Assembly (NCBI RefSeq): GCF_963678635.1
Contig: NC_087063.1
Coordinates: 75,105,617 to 75,169,616 of the forward strand
Length of the DNA stretch: 64,000 bases
Direction of reading: 5' to 3'
From: Symsagittifera roscoffensis
Taxonomy: Eukaryota > Xenacoelomorpha > Acoela > Convolutidae
The notes beneath the pieces are model-generated. The model was not told the origin of the DNA. It saw only the letters and a program-made list of their open reading frames with translations, and did no database searches. Shown one piece after another: positions 41,211 through 52,193 of this stretch (position 1 is its first letter; the number at the start of each line of letters is the position of its first letter). The translations under genes and the position numbers were made by a program.

Positions 41211-41431
41211 TTACTCATTTTCAAGTTGAGTTCATTTTCTCACACTTGCAAAGAAATCCCACAATTGGAATTGAGTTTGTTTTTCCGCATTTGCAAATGA
41301 AACTTAAACCGATGTGTGCCGCATCGAAATGAGTAACTTTTGTACAGTTTCATTTGCAAATGTGAGAAAACAAACTCAATTCCAATTGTGGGATTTCTTT
41401 GCAAGTGTGAGAAAATGAACTCAATTCGATT
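41205..41431. repeat. Fold-back element
   Basis: Two nested inverted pairs: CAAAAGTTACTCATTT / AAATGAGTAACTTTTG, and a ~75-bp arm (TTCATTTTCTCACACTTGC ... CATTTGCAAATGAAAC) with its complement. The arms are near identical. Confidence 0.8.
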
Positions 41432-42789
41432 CTGATGTCAATATTAGGCCTATTCTTGAAATTAGTCACTGATTTTTGCAAAAAGATGAAATTTTTTATG
41501 GTCTGCATTATTTTGGAAAACGTGCCATCAAATTAGAAGAGCGGAAGAAGTTTCATGGAAGAACGAAACAGTTATATGCGGCGATTTTAATTTAAACGCT
41601 GAACCTAAACAACTATTTTTTTGGGTATGCCAGAGTCGTTTGGTTTTTTTTCAACGCAATTACGAATGCACAAGGGTTATACCTACAAGTAAATTATGTA
41701 TTGGTTATATTTCTTTGCCAAAACATATGTTGCCAAGACTATCTTTAAAAACTTAAGTCAGCGATCATGATTCCCTTCTGCTGGAGCTCAATCTTGATTA
41801 TTCCCCACCGCTATCAGTGAAAATTATATATCTAAAGGAGAAATGATATATACAACCGTAACTCTTGGCTAGCAAATATTCGAAACTCTGCTAATAAAAA
41901 ATCAATTTTTTATCAAAGAGCGACTTCCAACATCAGACCCCCTCCTTAAGCAATATGCGAATGATTGTGGTTTGATAGCGAGCCAAAATTCTCAGGTGAA
42001 GCTATTCAAATCAGAAGTGAGAGGAGTATATAAGTCTTTTTCAGTTTTTTTTTTCAAAAAAAGCTGTGGATGATCTGAAACATCTAGCTATGAACAAATC
42101 CGAGAAATTACGGTTTAAAACAGGTGTAACTTCGGTCTTCAGCAGCTGGTCATGAGAAAACTACAACATCGGCCACAGCAAGCAATTTTCATCGCGACGA
42201 GAGTTTGAAGTCAATTTTAAAGCGACCCGATGGTTCTCCAGAAGATGAAAGCGAAAAAAATTAGAACACGTATTCAAAAACAAAACTATTTTGAAAAATG
42301 TTGAGTATTTTCTCGATGTGGGAATAAATGTTTTTTGCCAAAATTCTTGCATGCTTTTTTGGATAGCAATTGGAAAAGCATACAAAAACGTTTTATCGTG
42401 GCTTCCAAGTCGGCGCCAAAAATATGTAATTTATTTTTGTTCTATGAATAACCTATTGTTTCGAAAACTCCTAGAAACCAACATGGAAGTTAAAGTTTCT
42501 CTTGAATTTTTTTGTTGTTTTTTGTCAAAAACCAGAAACATTCAAAACATTTTGTTGTTTTTTTTCAGAAAAGCTTCCTCATCAGTAACAGATTTTTTGG
42601 TCAAATTCGAACTGTTTCTGAATAAAGCTGTTTCATGGAAAAACGAAACATTTGTATCCGGCAATTTAGTTTAAACGCTGAACTTTTTGTAGCAACTAAT
42701 TTTTTTGGGGATGTTGGAGTCGTTTGATTTTTGTCAACGCAAAACTTGGAATAATTATAAAAATCAGCAAAATTAGAAAAAATTTATAA

Positions 42790-43258
42790 CCTGTGAAAAA
42801 CATTTTTGTTTCGTATCAATGTTGCGTATCGTGTACGGAGAACTCAGTTTTCCTTCCTAGTCGAAAGCATTGGGTTCCAGCAAATCGGAATATTGATCTC
42901 CGATTAAAGCTTTTTAAGGTAGTCTTTTTTTCAAACTACAAATTTTTTTTCAGCTACAATTTTTTTGCAAGCTTATAGAGAATTTAATTTGTGCTAGGAA
43001 AAGTTTCTCGGCATTGCCTAGTAGAAGCCGATGTTTCGTATCAATGTTCCGTATCGTGTACGGAGAACTCAGTTTTCCTTCCTAGTCGAAAGCATTGGGT
43101 TCCAGCAAATCGCAATATTGAAGATTAAAGCTTTTTAAGGTAGTCTTTTTTTCAAACTACAAATTTATTTTCAGCTACAAAATTTTTGCAAGCTTATAGA
43201 GAATTTAATTTGTGCTAGGAAAAGTGTCTCGGCATTGCCTAGTAGAAGCCGTCGTTTT
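42790..43258 (+). repeat. Tandem duplication inside the LINE relic
   Basis: Two ~225-bp units, starting near 42808 and 43034, share GTATCGTGTACGGAGAACTC, TCGAAAGCATTGGGTTCCAG and CTCGGCATTGCCTAGTAGAA. They differ by a few bases and a short deletion. Confidence 0.85.
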
Positions 43259-44202
43259 CAACCATTTTTAAAGCTGAAATTGGTAACAAAAATTAAGTGC
43301 AAATAAAGTGAATCCGAAAATTGCTTTAAAATGTTAGGAGTATATCAAATTCAATGGTTAAGGAGGAAGATACAGCTAACGAAGTTTTAGATACATTTTT
43401 CCTTGTGAAAAACTAAAGTTCAATGTGTTCGGATGGTATCAGCAAAGTTATATTGAAACTTTCATCGACAGTGATTAGCGGGCATATATCAAAGTTATTC
43501 AATAATTGTTTAAATGAAGGAGGTTATCCAATTGTTTTAAAAGTTGCCAAGGTGCTGCCATTTTATAAAAACGTTATAGTCAGTTGCAGAAAAGCTAGGG
43601 ACTAGTTTTATCAGCAAGGTTTAGAATTTTTTTTCCAATTTTCTTTTTTTTAAACTTCGACCGGGTAATTACGGTTTTTAACCTAGAAAAAGTGGCAGTA
43701 AGGATGTAATAGACTTTACTGAGTTCATTTGTTCAATTGTTGATGAACGTATTTTTGGCAAAAACCTTTTTTTATCGACTTCAAGAACGCATTTGACCCA
43801 ATAAACCATAAAAAGCTCATTCTCAAAATGGAAAAAATATGGAATGAGGGGTTAACATTGGAAAATTTCTCGAAAGTTATTTAACAGACCGTGAACAGTT
43901 TGTTGCTATTGATTATGAAAAATCTCAAATGGAATTTTTGACATGTGGTGTCCCTCAAGTCTCAGTACCAGGGCCGCTGCTACTTCTCGTCCATAAAAAG
44001 GATCTCTCTTTGGTTTGTCAAAAACAAAACCAGTTTTATACGCGGATGATGCATCGTTATTTTTTCAAGCAAAGTCAGAACTTCTATTTTCGAAAAACAA
44101 TCAATCTGAAAAAAAGTTCTCGCATGAGTTTTGGCAAAAATTTGGAAATGATAAATTCATTTAGTGGTACTTTTCGTTCAAACGATCAAGCCTATATTTA
44201 CA

Positions 44203-44912
44203 CTTGCGAAGCAATGTGTTATAGTACGAACTTTCTTTTTTTCCATATTGAAACGCAAATATTGTTGCGACTTTTGTTACGGCGACTAAGTTGCAATTAT
44301 TGTTGCGACTTGAAGCAACAATATTTGCTGCGTCGAATTTGCTGCATCGAAATGGCAATAAGATATTTTGATATTTTGTTGCACCTTTGAAATTTAGTTG
44401 CAACTTTACAGCTGATTGATAACATGCTTTGATATTCGCATAGTTACAAATTTGCACAGTTGTGCATTTTTAATTCATCAAGTGAACCAAAGAGACCTCT
44501 TTGTTTCAAACAACATAGTAATAAAATCTCGATTTCAGAAATTTTCTAATTCAATATATCTGACAATTTTTTGAAATGCACAATTTATACATAATGTGGC
44601 TTTATCATTTGCGACTTTTTTTTGCACAAAATTGTATCTTTTTGTATTTGTTTCTACTTTTGCTGCATCGAATTGGCAATTTATTAGCATATGTAGCTGG
44701 ATTATTGGTGGCTAGTTTTTGGGGATTTTAAGCATCCATGGCTGAATGGTTAGTGCAAGAGACTCAAATTTGCTATTTCGCAGATTTTGCTAATTCGAAT
44801 TTTTGCTAAGCCTTGAGGCTTATTTCTACTTTTTCTTATGTCAATTGATAGAGCTGTTTTTTGTTCGTGTTCTCGCAAGTGTTTGCAAAGCGCAGCTTTG
44901 CCTCTGTGTAAA
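44203..44912 (+). repeat. Family F tRNA-derived SINE, copy 2
   Basis: Same outline as the copy at 40493: TGTGTTATAGTACGAACTTTC start, a decayed tRNA-like block (CATGGCTGAATGGTTAGTGC ... CTAATTCGAAT) and the GCAAAGCGCAGCTTTGCCTC end. It interrupts the LINE pseudogene, so it is younger than the LINE insertion. Confidence 0.6.
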
Positions 44913-45171
44913 TACTTAGGTTTAGAAATGGACGACAAACTAAGCTTCAGGTTTTTTCATATTATGAGTATGTATACAAATTCCTCTTTAACTGATGCAA
45001 ACTCACGTTTCAATGATTCTGCTATTTAAGCTCTCGAGGTGACCCACTCGAGATGAAATTCTCTGTGGGTCAAATTCTAGGCAGTGATAATGGTATTTAT
45101 TTATTGTTATGTAGCGGGTAAAATTTAAACTTCACTTATGGTAATAGCCCGGATTATTTTAGTCTGCAGAT

Positions 45172-45528
45172 AACCAGGGGTAGATCTAGGATTTTCTCCA
45201 GGGGGATTTTCAAAAAAAATTCGAATTTTTATCGACTTTTTTTTAGGTCGACCAAACTGATTTTCCGAACTCTCACAAATCATTATAAAGACCCCAATTT
45301 GGCCAAATTTTCTGCGCCCCATGCGAAGTTTTGAAAAATCATGCCAAAAAATGCGCTCCCTTCTCAAAATTAGTATATATTGTTGCCTTTAGAAAAATTT
45401 TAGGGTCTGTAAGCCAAGATTGGAGATTTCAAAATAGTACAAAGGGGGGACGGCAGGGGAGTACCTTTGGATCAGCAGGGGGTGTCCGCCCCCCCCCCCC
45501 CCCCCCTAAATCTGCGCCGCTGGTGCAG
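45172..45528 (+). repeat. Family E dispersed repeat, copy 3
   Basis: AGGGGTAGATCTAGGATTTT start, TTTTTTTAGGTCGACCAAAC, AAAGACCCCAATTTGGCC, and a ~19-nt poly-C run (45488-45506) before AAATCTGCGCCGCTGG. Confidence 0.7.
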
Positions 45529-45561
45529 ATACCGTAATTGTTCTTTTGTTTTCTGTTACAG

Positions 45562-45628
45562 GCGCTCTCTGGAATCTGACGATTTGTTCAGAGTATTTAC
45601 CAATACACTGCATAGATTCGCAATGCGG
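45562..45628 (+). CDS. TTC3-like: Exon g
   Basis: Acceptor ctgttacag, donor gtaagt. Codes RSLESDDLFRVFTNTLHRFA then MR; in phase with exons f and h. Confidence 0.75.
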
Positions 45629-45792
45629 GTAAGTTTTTTAATCTTTATTTAACTTTACTGAAAATCTGCTCGTTTAATTACGCCATTTTTTAGACACAAA
45701 TCTCAACTGTGTAAATTTGCTAAAATACTTTGATTTTGACGCTTGTTTGAATTATTGAATCTTTTTTATGCGTTGTTTTCTTTTCTGTCTAG

Positions 45793-45948
45793 TTCGCACT
45801 GGATTATATGGGGGGCCTCTGTGGTGTTATGTACGAGCCATTTAATGTATGGCCTATCGATGATTTGCAATTGACTTCATTCTACCGAGAAGTGGTCACG
45901 AGACAATTTCAATCGTGTCTGCCGAACTTGAGAAGTTTTCACGCGTTC
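45793..45948 (+). CDS. TTC3-like: Exon h
   Basis: Acceptor ttctgtctag, donor gtaaat. 52 codons: FALDYMGGLCGVMYEPFNVW, then a helical stretch ending LPNLRSFHAF. No named domain; it belongs to the poorly conserved N-terminal region of this family. Confidence 0.75.
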
Positions 45949-46065
45949 GTAAATTTTTGATTTTTTGTTAATTGTTTTTTTTAAATATTTTTTTTGTTTT
46001 TAAGTAATCCTAGGGCATTTTCAGGGATATCCACTTGCAAATTTAATTAATATCTTCGTTTTTAG

Positions 46066-46128
46066 GTTAATTTCCCACCAAATCTATTTGAAGGAGAGTG
46101 GATTTCGTCCTTACTGCTTTTGGGCTTT
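46066..46128 (+). CDS. TTC3-like: Exon i (3' edge uncertain)
   Basis: Acceptor tcgtttttag. Codes VNFPPNLFEGEWISSLLLLG. The frame stays open to 46194; possible donors (gttggc, gttact, gtacta) lie between 46128 and 46160, and I cannot choose one from sequence alone. Confidence 0.55.
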
Positions 46129-46498
46129 AAATGGTTGGCGTTACTTTTATTTATGTACTACGAAATTACTTTTCATTTGACTCCTTTACCTTAGAAAAAG
46201 TTTGCCGGAAAAGTATCTTTTTTCTGAACCGCAAGAACAAATTATTTTCTTCATTGATATAATCTAAATGCGAATGATTGTCTTACAACCTTGCTAATCA
46301 TGCTTGATGAGATTAAGCTGAATCAGGCCAAAAAATTGCATGCGAAGACGTATAAACAACATGGGAGGTTTGATCATAGTTTGAGTAAGTAATTAGATAA
46401 GTTTGCAAAAAGAATATGCAATAAATTTTGAAAACGGTATACATTATATGAGGCATCTCCTCTGGAAAAGGGATTAATCTTCAGTTTTTTGTGTGCAG

Positions 46499-46571
46499 AC
46501 AATGGCCCGATGATTTGTGGAAGGAACTGGAAGCCAATTTTTGCAAACTGTCAATGAGCAAATATATCGCG
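46499..46571 (+). CDS. TTC3-like: Exon j
   Basis: Acceptor tgtgtgcag, weak donor gtttgt. Codes QWPDDLWKELEANFCKLSMS then KYIA. It needs two bases from the preceding exon. Confidence 0.65.
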
Positions 46572-47049
46572 GTTTGTTTCTTTTGTTTGTTTTGCTGATG
46601 TGTCACAGAATTCTGTCTTTTTCAGGCGACCATTTTCATCTAAATTTCAGGGCATGCATGTAAATCAATAAAAATGAAAAATTGAATGTACAGAAACAAG
46701 CTTTTAATTGCTTGATAATATTGCATTGAAATATTTAGCCTTGAATTAATTTAAGAGATATTTTTCCCAAATTGAAAAAAAGAACATCACCTGTTTCTGG
46801 GGCCTTGTTACGTATTCCGTGCAAATTTTGTAGCTTTTAAAATTAAAAATTTATAATGTACAAAGCAGAGAAAAGCCACTGATCAAATTTGATTGGTTAA
46901 TACTAATGCGATCACTTTTTAGCCGATTTTAAACAAAAACGAAATTTGAGCAGAACACGTTTTCAAAAAGTTGGCGACCAAACTGTAGGTCGACCAAACT
47001 GGCTTTGCTTATTCTCCCAAAACAATATGGGGACTGTGGATCGGGTGTA
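46572..47049. other. No recognised feature (intron)
   Basis: AT-rich intron sequence with no repeat or exon that I can support. Confidence 0.5.
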
Positions 47050-47527
47050 GGACTACATGACGACGGGACTTGAAGCCGAAGGGACTTAGACCGAAATTTA
47101 AGCTTTACAAGCACCTCAAACCACTATTTTTTCTTCTGTACGCTTGTTGAGGCCATAATCGCTTGTTGAGGCCATAATCAGCATTATTGAGGCCATAATC
47201 AGCTTGTTGAGGCCATAATCAGCATTATTAATGACATGCACCCCTTAGAAATAGCTTCAGTAATTTAAATCGGCCGAATTTTGAAATGCATAATTTATAC
47301 ACAGAAAACCCATTCAACAATGTTTTAATTTGCAACTTTTCTAAACATCAATGAGAGGCTTAAATTTTATGATAAAAGTCAAAAACTGGCAAAGAAAGAT
47401 CATGAAATTGAGCAATTCTCCAAAACAGTCTTCAAATGAATCATATTTCAGACTTTTTGCGAAAATGTTTGACTTGAAGTCCCTAATTTTACGATTCGGA
47501 TTGAAGTCACGTCAGCTTGATGTCCGG
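47050..47527 (+). repeat. Family B MITE, copy 4
   Basis: GGACTACATGACGACGGG start and GGCTTGATGTCCGGCAT-like end, with the family interior. It contains a small array of GCTTGTTGAGGCCATAATC units (47141-47225) not present in the other copies. Confidence 0.75.
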
Positions 47528-47603
47528 CATCCCTGTGGAACTACTTGTTATTCTCCATGCTCTTTCTTGCGAAAATTTCTAGGGCAGCAAAATAGTTCAG
47601 CAA

Positions 47604-48020
47604 GGTGGCGTCCCTCATGCTTGAAGCACCGAATGCTTGAAATTAATTTTAGCTAACTTTCAGCCAATCAGAATTGAGTATTCAAAATCTCAAGTAAATC
47701 GCGAAAATCTCAAGGTAAGAAAATAAATCCAGGCCATTAGTGTTAATATTGACCGATTAGATATTAAGCAGATGAGTTGTCAAGACTGAAAAATTCTTAG
47801 AATTTTGACCTCATTAATTTTGATGATTATCTGAATAGTATTGCGGTTGTAACCCGCAATTTTTTAATTTTTTTGAGTATTTTTCACTAATTTAATACAT
47901 TTTCTGTTAATCTTGACTTCGATTTTGTGAGAAAGGCATTTAGCCAATAGAAACTCTTAGCGATTTTGATTGGTTGAACTTTTTCAAGCATTCGGTCCTT
48001 CAAGCATGAGAACCCTCCCC
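47604..48020. repeat. Family H TIR element, copy 2
   Basis: 417 bp flanked by the direct repeat GTTCAGCAA (47595-47603, 48021-48029). The TIRs pair through CTCATGCTTGAAG / CTTCAAGCATGAG. The 8-9 bp duplication suggests a hAT- or Mutator-type source. Confidence 0.82.
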
Positions 48021-48169
48021 GTTCAGCAAAATAAGTCGCTTTTATGACCAAGCTGAAAGCAGGAAAATTAAATTGCTCAAAAATTAGAAGGCTTTAAGCT
48101 GCAACAGCTGTTACATAAAGAAAATACAGGTGCCGATTATTGGCTTTTTTTTATAAATTTTGAGCCTCT

Positions 48170-48404
48170 AACTAATGTTTAGGAATGCTAAAAATTAAGG
48201 CTTTTTAAAAGGGTTTTTCATGTGTATAATTTATGCATTTCAAATTCAATTTATGCATTTAGGCAAGTTTATAATTTATGTGTTTCGGCTAATGTAGCTA
48301 TCCCTAAGGGATGCATTGTCATGAATAGCGCTTATTATGGATTAAACTTGCCTAAATGTTTGAAAACTAACAACTTACAGATGAAAATTTAGCGTTTTGG
48401 GTTC
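48170..48404 (-). repeat. Family B interior fragment (reverse)
   Basis: Reverse complement of family B interior blocks (GCATTGTCATGAATAGCGCT, TTATGGATTAAACTTGCCTA). It is cut by the hAT-type element at 48413. Confidence 0.55.
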
Positions 48405-48412
48405 TTGTAAAG

Positions 48413-48683
48413 CAGGGTGACCACTCGGTCGTTAATCAGCGACAGGTCGCTACTTCTGTGTAAGTAGCAATTTTTGGTGTGTACTACTTGTTTGCTTAAT
48501 TACTAGTTTATACATTACCAAATTTTTCCAGATGGCATCGGCAAAACTAAACAGTCCAGGAAATTTTGAGCGCGTCTCCATTTCTGAGGCGCTAAATTGA
48601 GCTTACGTAAGGTCGCTAAAACGTCGCTATTAGTACTTTTCTATGAGGTCGCTACTTTTTTTTTCATAAAAGTGGTCACCCTG
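48413..48683. mobile_element. hAT-type MITE with 8-bp target duplication
   Basis: 271 bp with terminal inverted repeats CAGGGTGACCACT / AGTGGTCACCCTG and a perfect 8-bp direct repeat TTGTAAAG on each side (48405-48412, 48684-48691). It is non-coding and also carries internal GGTCGCTA repeats. The 8-bp duplication is typical of hAT transposons. Confidence 0.85.
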
Positions 48684-48691
48684 TTGTAAAG

Positions 48692-48891
48692 NNNNNNNNN
48701 NNNNNNNNNNNNNNNNNNNNNNNNNNNNNNNNNNNNNNNNNNNNNNNNNNNNNNNNNNNNNNNNNNNNNNNNNNNNNNNNNNNNNNNNNNNNNNNNNNNN
48801 NNNNNNNNNNNNNNNNNNNNNNNNNNNNNNNNNNNNNNNNNNNNNNNNNNNNNNNNNNNNNNNNNNNNNNNNNNNNNNNNNNNNNNNNNNN
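48692..48891. other. Assembly gap (200 N)
   Basis: Exactly 200 N, a placeholder size. The true length is unknown. It falls in the region where exons between 46571 and 51919 are missing. Confidence 0.98.
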
Positions 48892-49580
48892 TATCATATT
48901 AAAGCCGTTACAGTCGTGATTCGAACGACATAGGAAAATTTCCTAAAAAATTCCAAGTTCGAGAAAAACGGGTTTGAAGTTTTTGGTTCATCGTCCTGAT
49001 TTGAGCGAATAAAGCGAGCGACTAAGCTTACAATAGCGTTTTTAAAACGTGAAAATTTAGTTTTACTCGAGTGAAGTTCGTTTTTTGGTTTGTCAGCGCC
49101 CAATTTTTTTTCCTCGTTTTTCTAGCCATTTTTTTCAAGAATAATTTTCCTTTCAATAATAATTTCCTTTCAACATTCTTTTTATGTCACCACGCTGAAA
49201 AAAACACTAATTTGAAAAAACTCTTTGTCGTATTTTTATGGTCGGAAAATTCTGTGATACTTGAACAGTAACCGGCTGTCCTTGCTTTATGTGACCTTTT
49301 TTATGATCCTTGCAATATAAAATTTTGCGCATCGATTTACCAAATTAAATAATGCTAAGTTTTGATTAGATTATGTTAAAATTTGATAAATCATCGCTTG
49401 AATGGCTTGATTAGAAAACTAGCCTTTTGCCCATCCTTACAAAAAGTGTACGAAAATGAAAACTTTCAACATTGTAGTGGCTTGCTATGTAAAATTTGAC
49501 TTTTTTGAACCAATTCACGTATGAAATATTTCAAGCATTTAAGTTTTAGCTTCTAAGTATTTCATTGACTTGCTTAGAAA
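48892..49580 (-). repeat. Family K dispersed repeat, copy 2
   Basis: Begins at the gap edge with TATCATATTAAAGCCG and follows 35849-36400 block by block, with ~90 bp extra (49310-49440) before the shared CTTGCTATGTAAAATTTGAC segment. Confidence 0.7.
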
Positions 49581-49908
49581 AGTTTTGCAAACCAGATCTG
49601 GTACAAGTATGATGTTTTGGTCCCTTAAATTTGGACGGGCCCTGAATAAAAGTTTTTAGGCCTAAAAATCTTCGAAAACATAATTCGCATTTGTTTATTT
49701 GTTTTTGAAAGTTTCACACAATTTGCGGGACCCAGCCTTCAGACTTGATTCTTCCCGGAACCCAACTATCTTATTTGTACCCCGATTTAATTCAAATCTG
49801 AAATGCTTTCTGCGAGCCGATTGAATAATGAAGACGTGCTTGCTAATATGCCTAACACAACATAAACTTTTAAAAGAACTAACAGCTTAGGAACAAGAAA
49901 ATTAATTA

Positions 49909-50225
49909 ACAAGACTGCTCGTATCAGGGCGAGGCCCTGAATGTTCCGACTGCCTCTTATTGTCCATGGAGCAGAGTAATACCAAGAAAAAATTAAATGT
50001 AATGAAACAAAAAATGAATTTTTTTTATAATTTGAGATTTTTTGTGAAATTCATTCCCCCACACACCATATGAAGTACGAAGTGATAGATTTCGCTCCTA
50101 GTAACAAATCAATTATGGCAAATCCCGTCAAAAATGGTTAGTTAAAAAGTCGAAATTTGTCTGAAGAAAAGAAACCACTCTCAGCACATATATTCCGATA
50201 ATTTTGTTATGAAAGTCGGAACAAT
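49909..50225 (-). repeat. Family A repeat, internally deleted copy
   Basis: Left end AACAAGACTGCTCGTATCAG and right end TTTTGTTATGAAAGTCGGAAC are present, but the central ~200 bp (the GCGCGATATATTTCGCGC region) is missing: GGCAAATC joins directly to CCGTCAAAAATGG. Confidence 0.8.
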
Positions 50226-50373
50226 AACAAATTTTTTGCATCCCCTTTCAAACAACTGAACGTTATGTCAGAAGGACTCATTGGACATGAATAAGTAGTT
50301 TCAATATGTATTTGACAGCTTCTAACTAGCGCAAGACTCATTATTCGGTACCAGAATTAGAAAAGGTATCATA

Positions 50374-51105
50374 CAGTGCTGATTTAAATTAACCGGACAA
50401 AACGCGTTAAACTTGAAATTTAAAACCCGTTTTTCTCAAATTGGGTTGAGTTTAGGAGAAAACTTATGAAGACAAAACTTGCTTAAAATTTTAGCAGAAT
50501 TAATATGGTGTAAATTGTTTTGAGAATTTCGGGCACAAAATTTTACCCCAAAAATGGGTTATGTTGGCTTTTCTTAGTTAATCAAAAATTACGCCGAAAA
50601 TACCCGGCTGATCACAGAAATAATTATATCAAAGTGAGCCCATTACGTAGCCCAACAAACTTTATGAAGGGTGTTTTCTCCAAAAAAAATTGCAAATTGT
50701 TTAAAAATTGTTTTTAAATAAAAATTTGATATTTTATATAGGAAAAATGACCTTTTTTGTCTATCAAACAAAAATAAATTAACTTATACAATATTTTGGA
50801 GAAAACACCTTTCATAAAGTTTGTTGGGCTACGTAATGGGCTCACTTTGGTATAATTGTTTCTGTGATCGGCCGGGTATTTTTGGCGTAATTTTTGATTA
50901 ACTAAGAAAAGCCAACATAACCCATTTTTGGGGTAAAATTTTGGGCCCGAAATTCGCAAAACAAATTACACCGTATTAATTCTGCTAAAATTTTAAGCAA
51001 GTTTTGTCTTCATAAGTTTTCTCCTAAACTCAACCCAATTTGAGAAAAACGGGTTTTAAATTTCAAGTTTAACGCATTTTGTCCGGTTAATTTAAATCAG
51101 CACTG
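50374..51105. repeat. Family G long-armed Tc1-like fold-back
   Basis: 732 bp flanked by TA (50372-50373, 51106-51107). Two ~315-bp arms, CAGTGCTGATTTAAATTAAC ... GGGTGTTTTCTCC, are almost exact complements around a ~100-bp loop. TA target and CAGTGCTG ends suggest a Tc1/mariner derivative. Short ORFs in the arms mirror each other and are not genes. Confidence 0.88.
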
Positions 51106-51107
51106 TA

Positions 51108-51918
51108 TATAGAACCTTATAATACTAGAAAACACAACTCAACAAAAACAGATAAATCTTTCACTCTCATAAACAGCTTCAAAGACTTAGAAGGCAAAAA
51201 CATCGCTATAAGCGATATAAAATTACAATTAGATACCTAGTTTGAAGGAAATTCAAAAACAGCATTGAAGTTTAAACGAAACTCGACCAATTCTCAGAAC
51301 AATAGATTACAATGAACTTACACAACTTAAACATAAATCAGACCTCAGACCGCTTTTAGAAAGAACAGAATAGAAGTTGATCTCATACACTAATCATTTT
51401 AGCAGTATGATTTTTTGTGATACTGATTTTGGATCAAATAAAAACTATAACATGCCTCTAGACACGATTTCTAGCTAATTTCGGTGGTCAGAACGAACAA
51501 TGAGTTCTTGGGTTGAAGAAAAAAAAGCAGAAAAATGCGAAAAATGGGCTGAATGAAGTGCCGAAAAATGAAAAAATCTAGAGTGATTCACACTTTTTTT
51601 TGATGCATTCCAAATCAAGGTGGGGATCAAAAATTAGTGTCCGCTGGGTTAGCCGTTTTTTTTTCTGTGACAAGTTTCATTTGAACATTTTGATGAGTCA
51701 TTTGTATATGACTCATTTGAGACATTTGATTATTCATTCGTTGCATGTGTATGCCAATTGCGATTACGTAAAAACCCATGAAGTCAATCAGAATGGTGAT
51801 AATGGGATGGATTGCACACAAATGTATCTTATGCAATGATAGCAAATATTTTTTTTTGTATTTAATCAAATTATTAATATTTGTGTTTCAGTGTTATCAA
51901 ACAATTTTTTTGTTCCAG
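51108..51918. other. No recognised feature (intron)
   Basis: AT-rich sequence leading to exon k. An 80-codon minus ORF here has no support. Confidence 0.5.
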
Positions 51919-52045
51919 TATTTCCTATGAAGTGCATATGCAAGCCGAGATCTTCGAAATGCCTCCAGCTGTTCTGCAGTTCGCTTATGAGACCAGAAGT
52001 AAAGTGGTCATTGACACGACACTCTCCATATACGGCATTGAAGAG
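51919..52045 (+). CDS. TTC3-like: Exon k
   Basis: Acceptor tttgttccag, donor gttaca. Codes ISYEVHMQAEIFEMPPAVLQ then FAYETRSKVVIDTTLSIYGI. It needs two bases from an upstream exon that I cannot locate. Confidence 0.7.
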
Positions 52046-52193
52046 GTTACAATGTTTTTTTTTTCCACTCAGAAAGCCTTCTAGCTGACACTTTGGGATT
52101 TTATCAATTATTATTGAGTTTAAACAAAATGTTTTGGGGCTTAGAACGTGAAAAAGGAATGGAGGCGAAAAACTTACTATTTTGTTCATTTAG

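Larger units (their letters stand above)
41500..45030 (+). pseudogene. Decayed LINE (non-LTR retrotransposon, jockey-like)
   Basis: Fragments of endonuclease and reverse transcriptase in shifting frames. Endonuclease: ICGDFNLN (41574-41597) and VSDHDSLLLEL (41758 on). RT: SDGISKVILKLSS...SKLFNNCLNEGGYPIVLKVAKV (43430-43570), IDFKNAFDPINHKKL (43775 on), SYLTDREQFVAID and LTCGVPQVSVPGPLL (43875-43990). A C-terminal piece KYLGLEMDDKLSF appears at 44917 after a SINE insertion. Frameshifts, stops and an internal duplication show it is dead. It lies in an intron of the TTC3-like gene. Confidence 0.75.

Noticed and set aside
42291-42674. 127-codon ORF MKNVEYFLDVGINVF...
   Set aside because: It lies within the LINE relic and shows no recognisable domain; likely chance in T-rich sequence.
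48676-48897. ORF spanning the N run
   Set aside because: It is an artefact of translating ambiguous bases.
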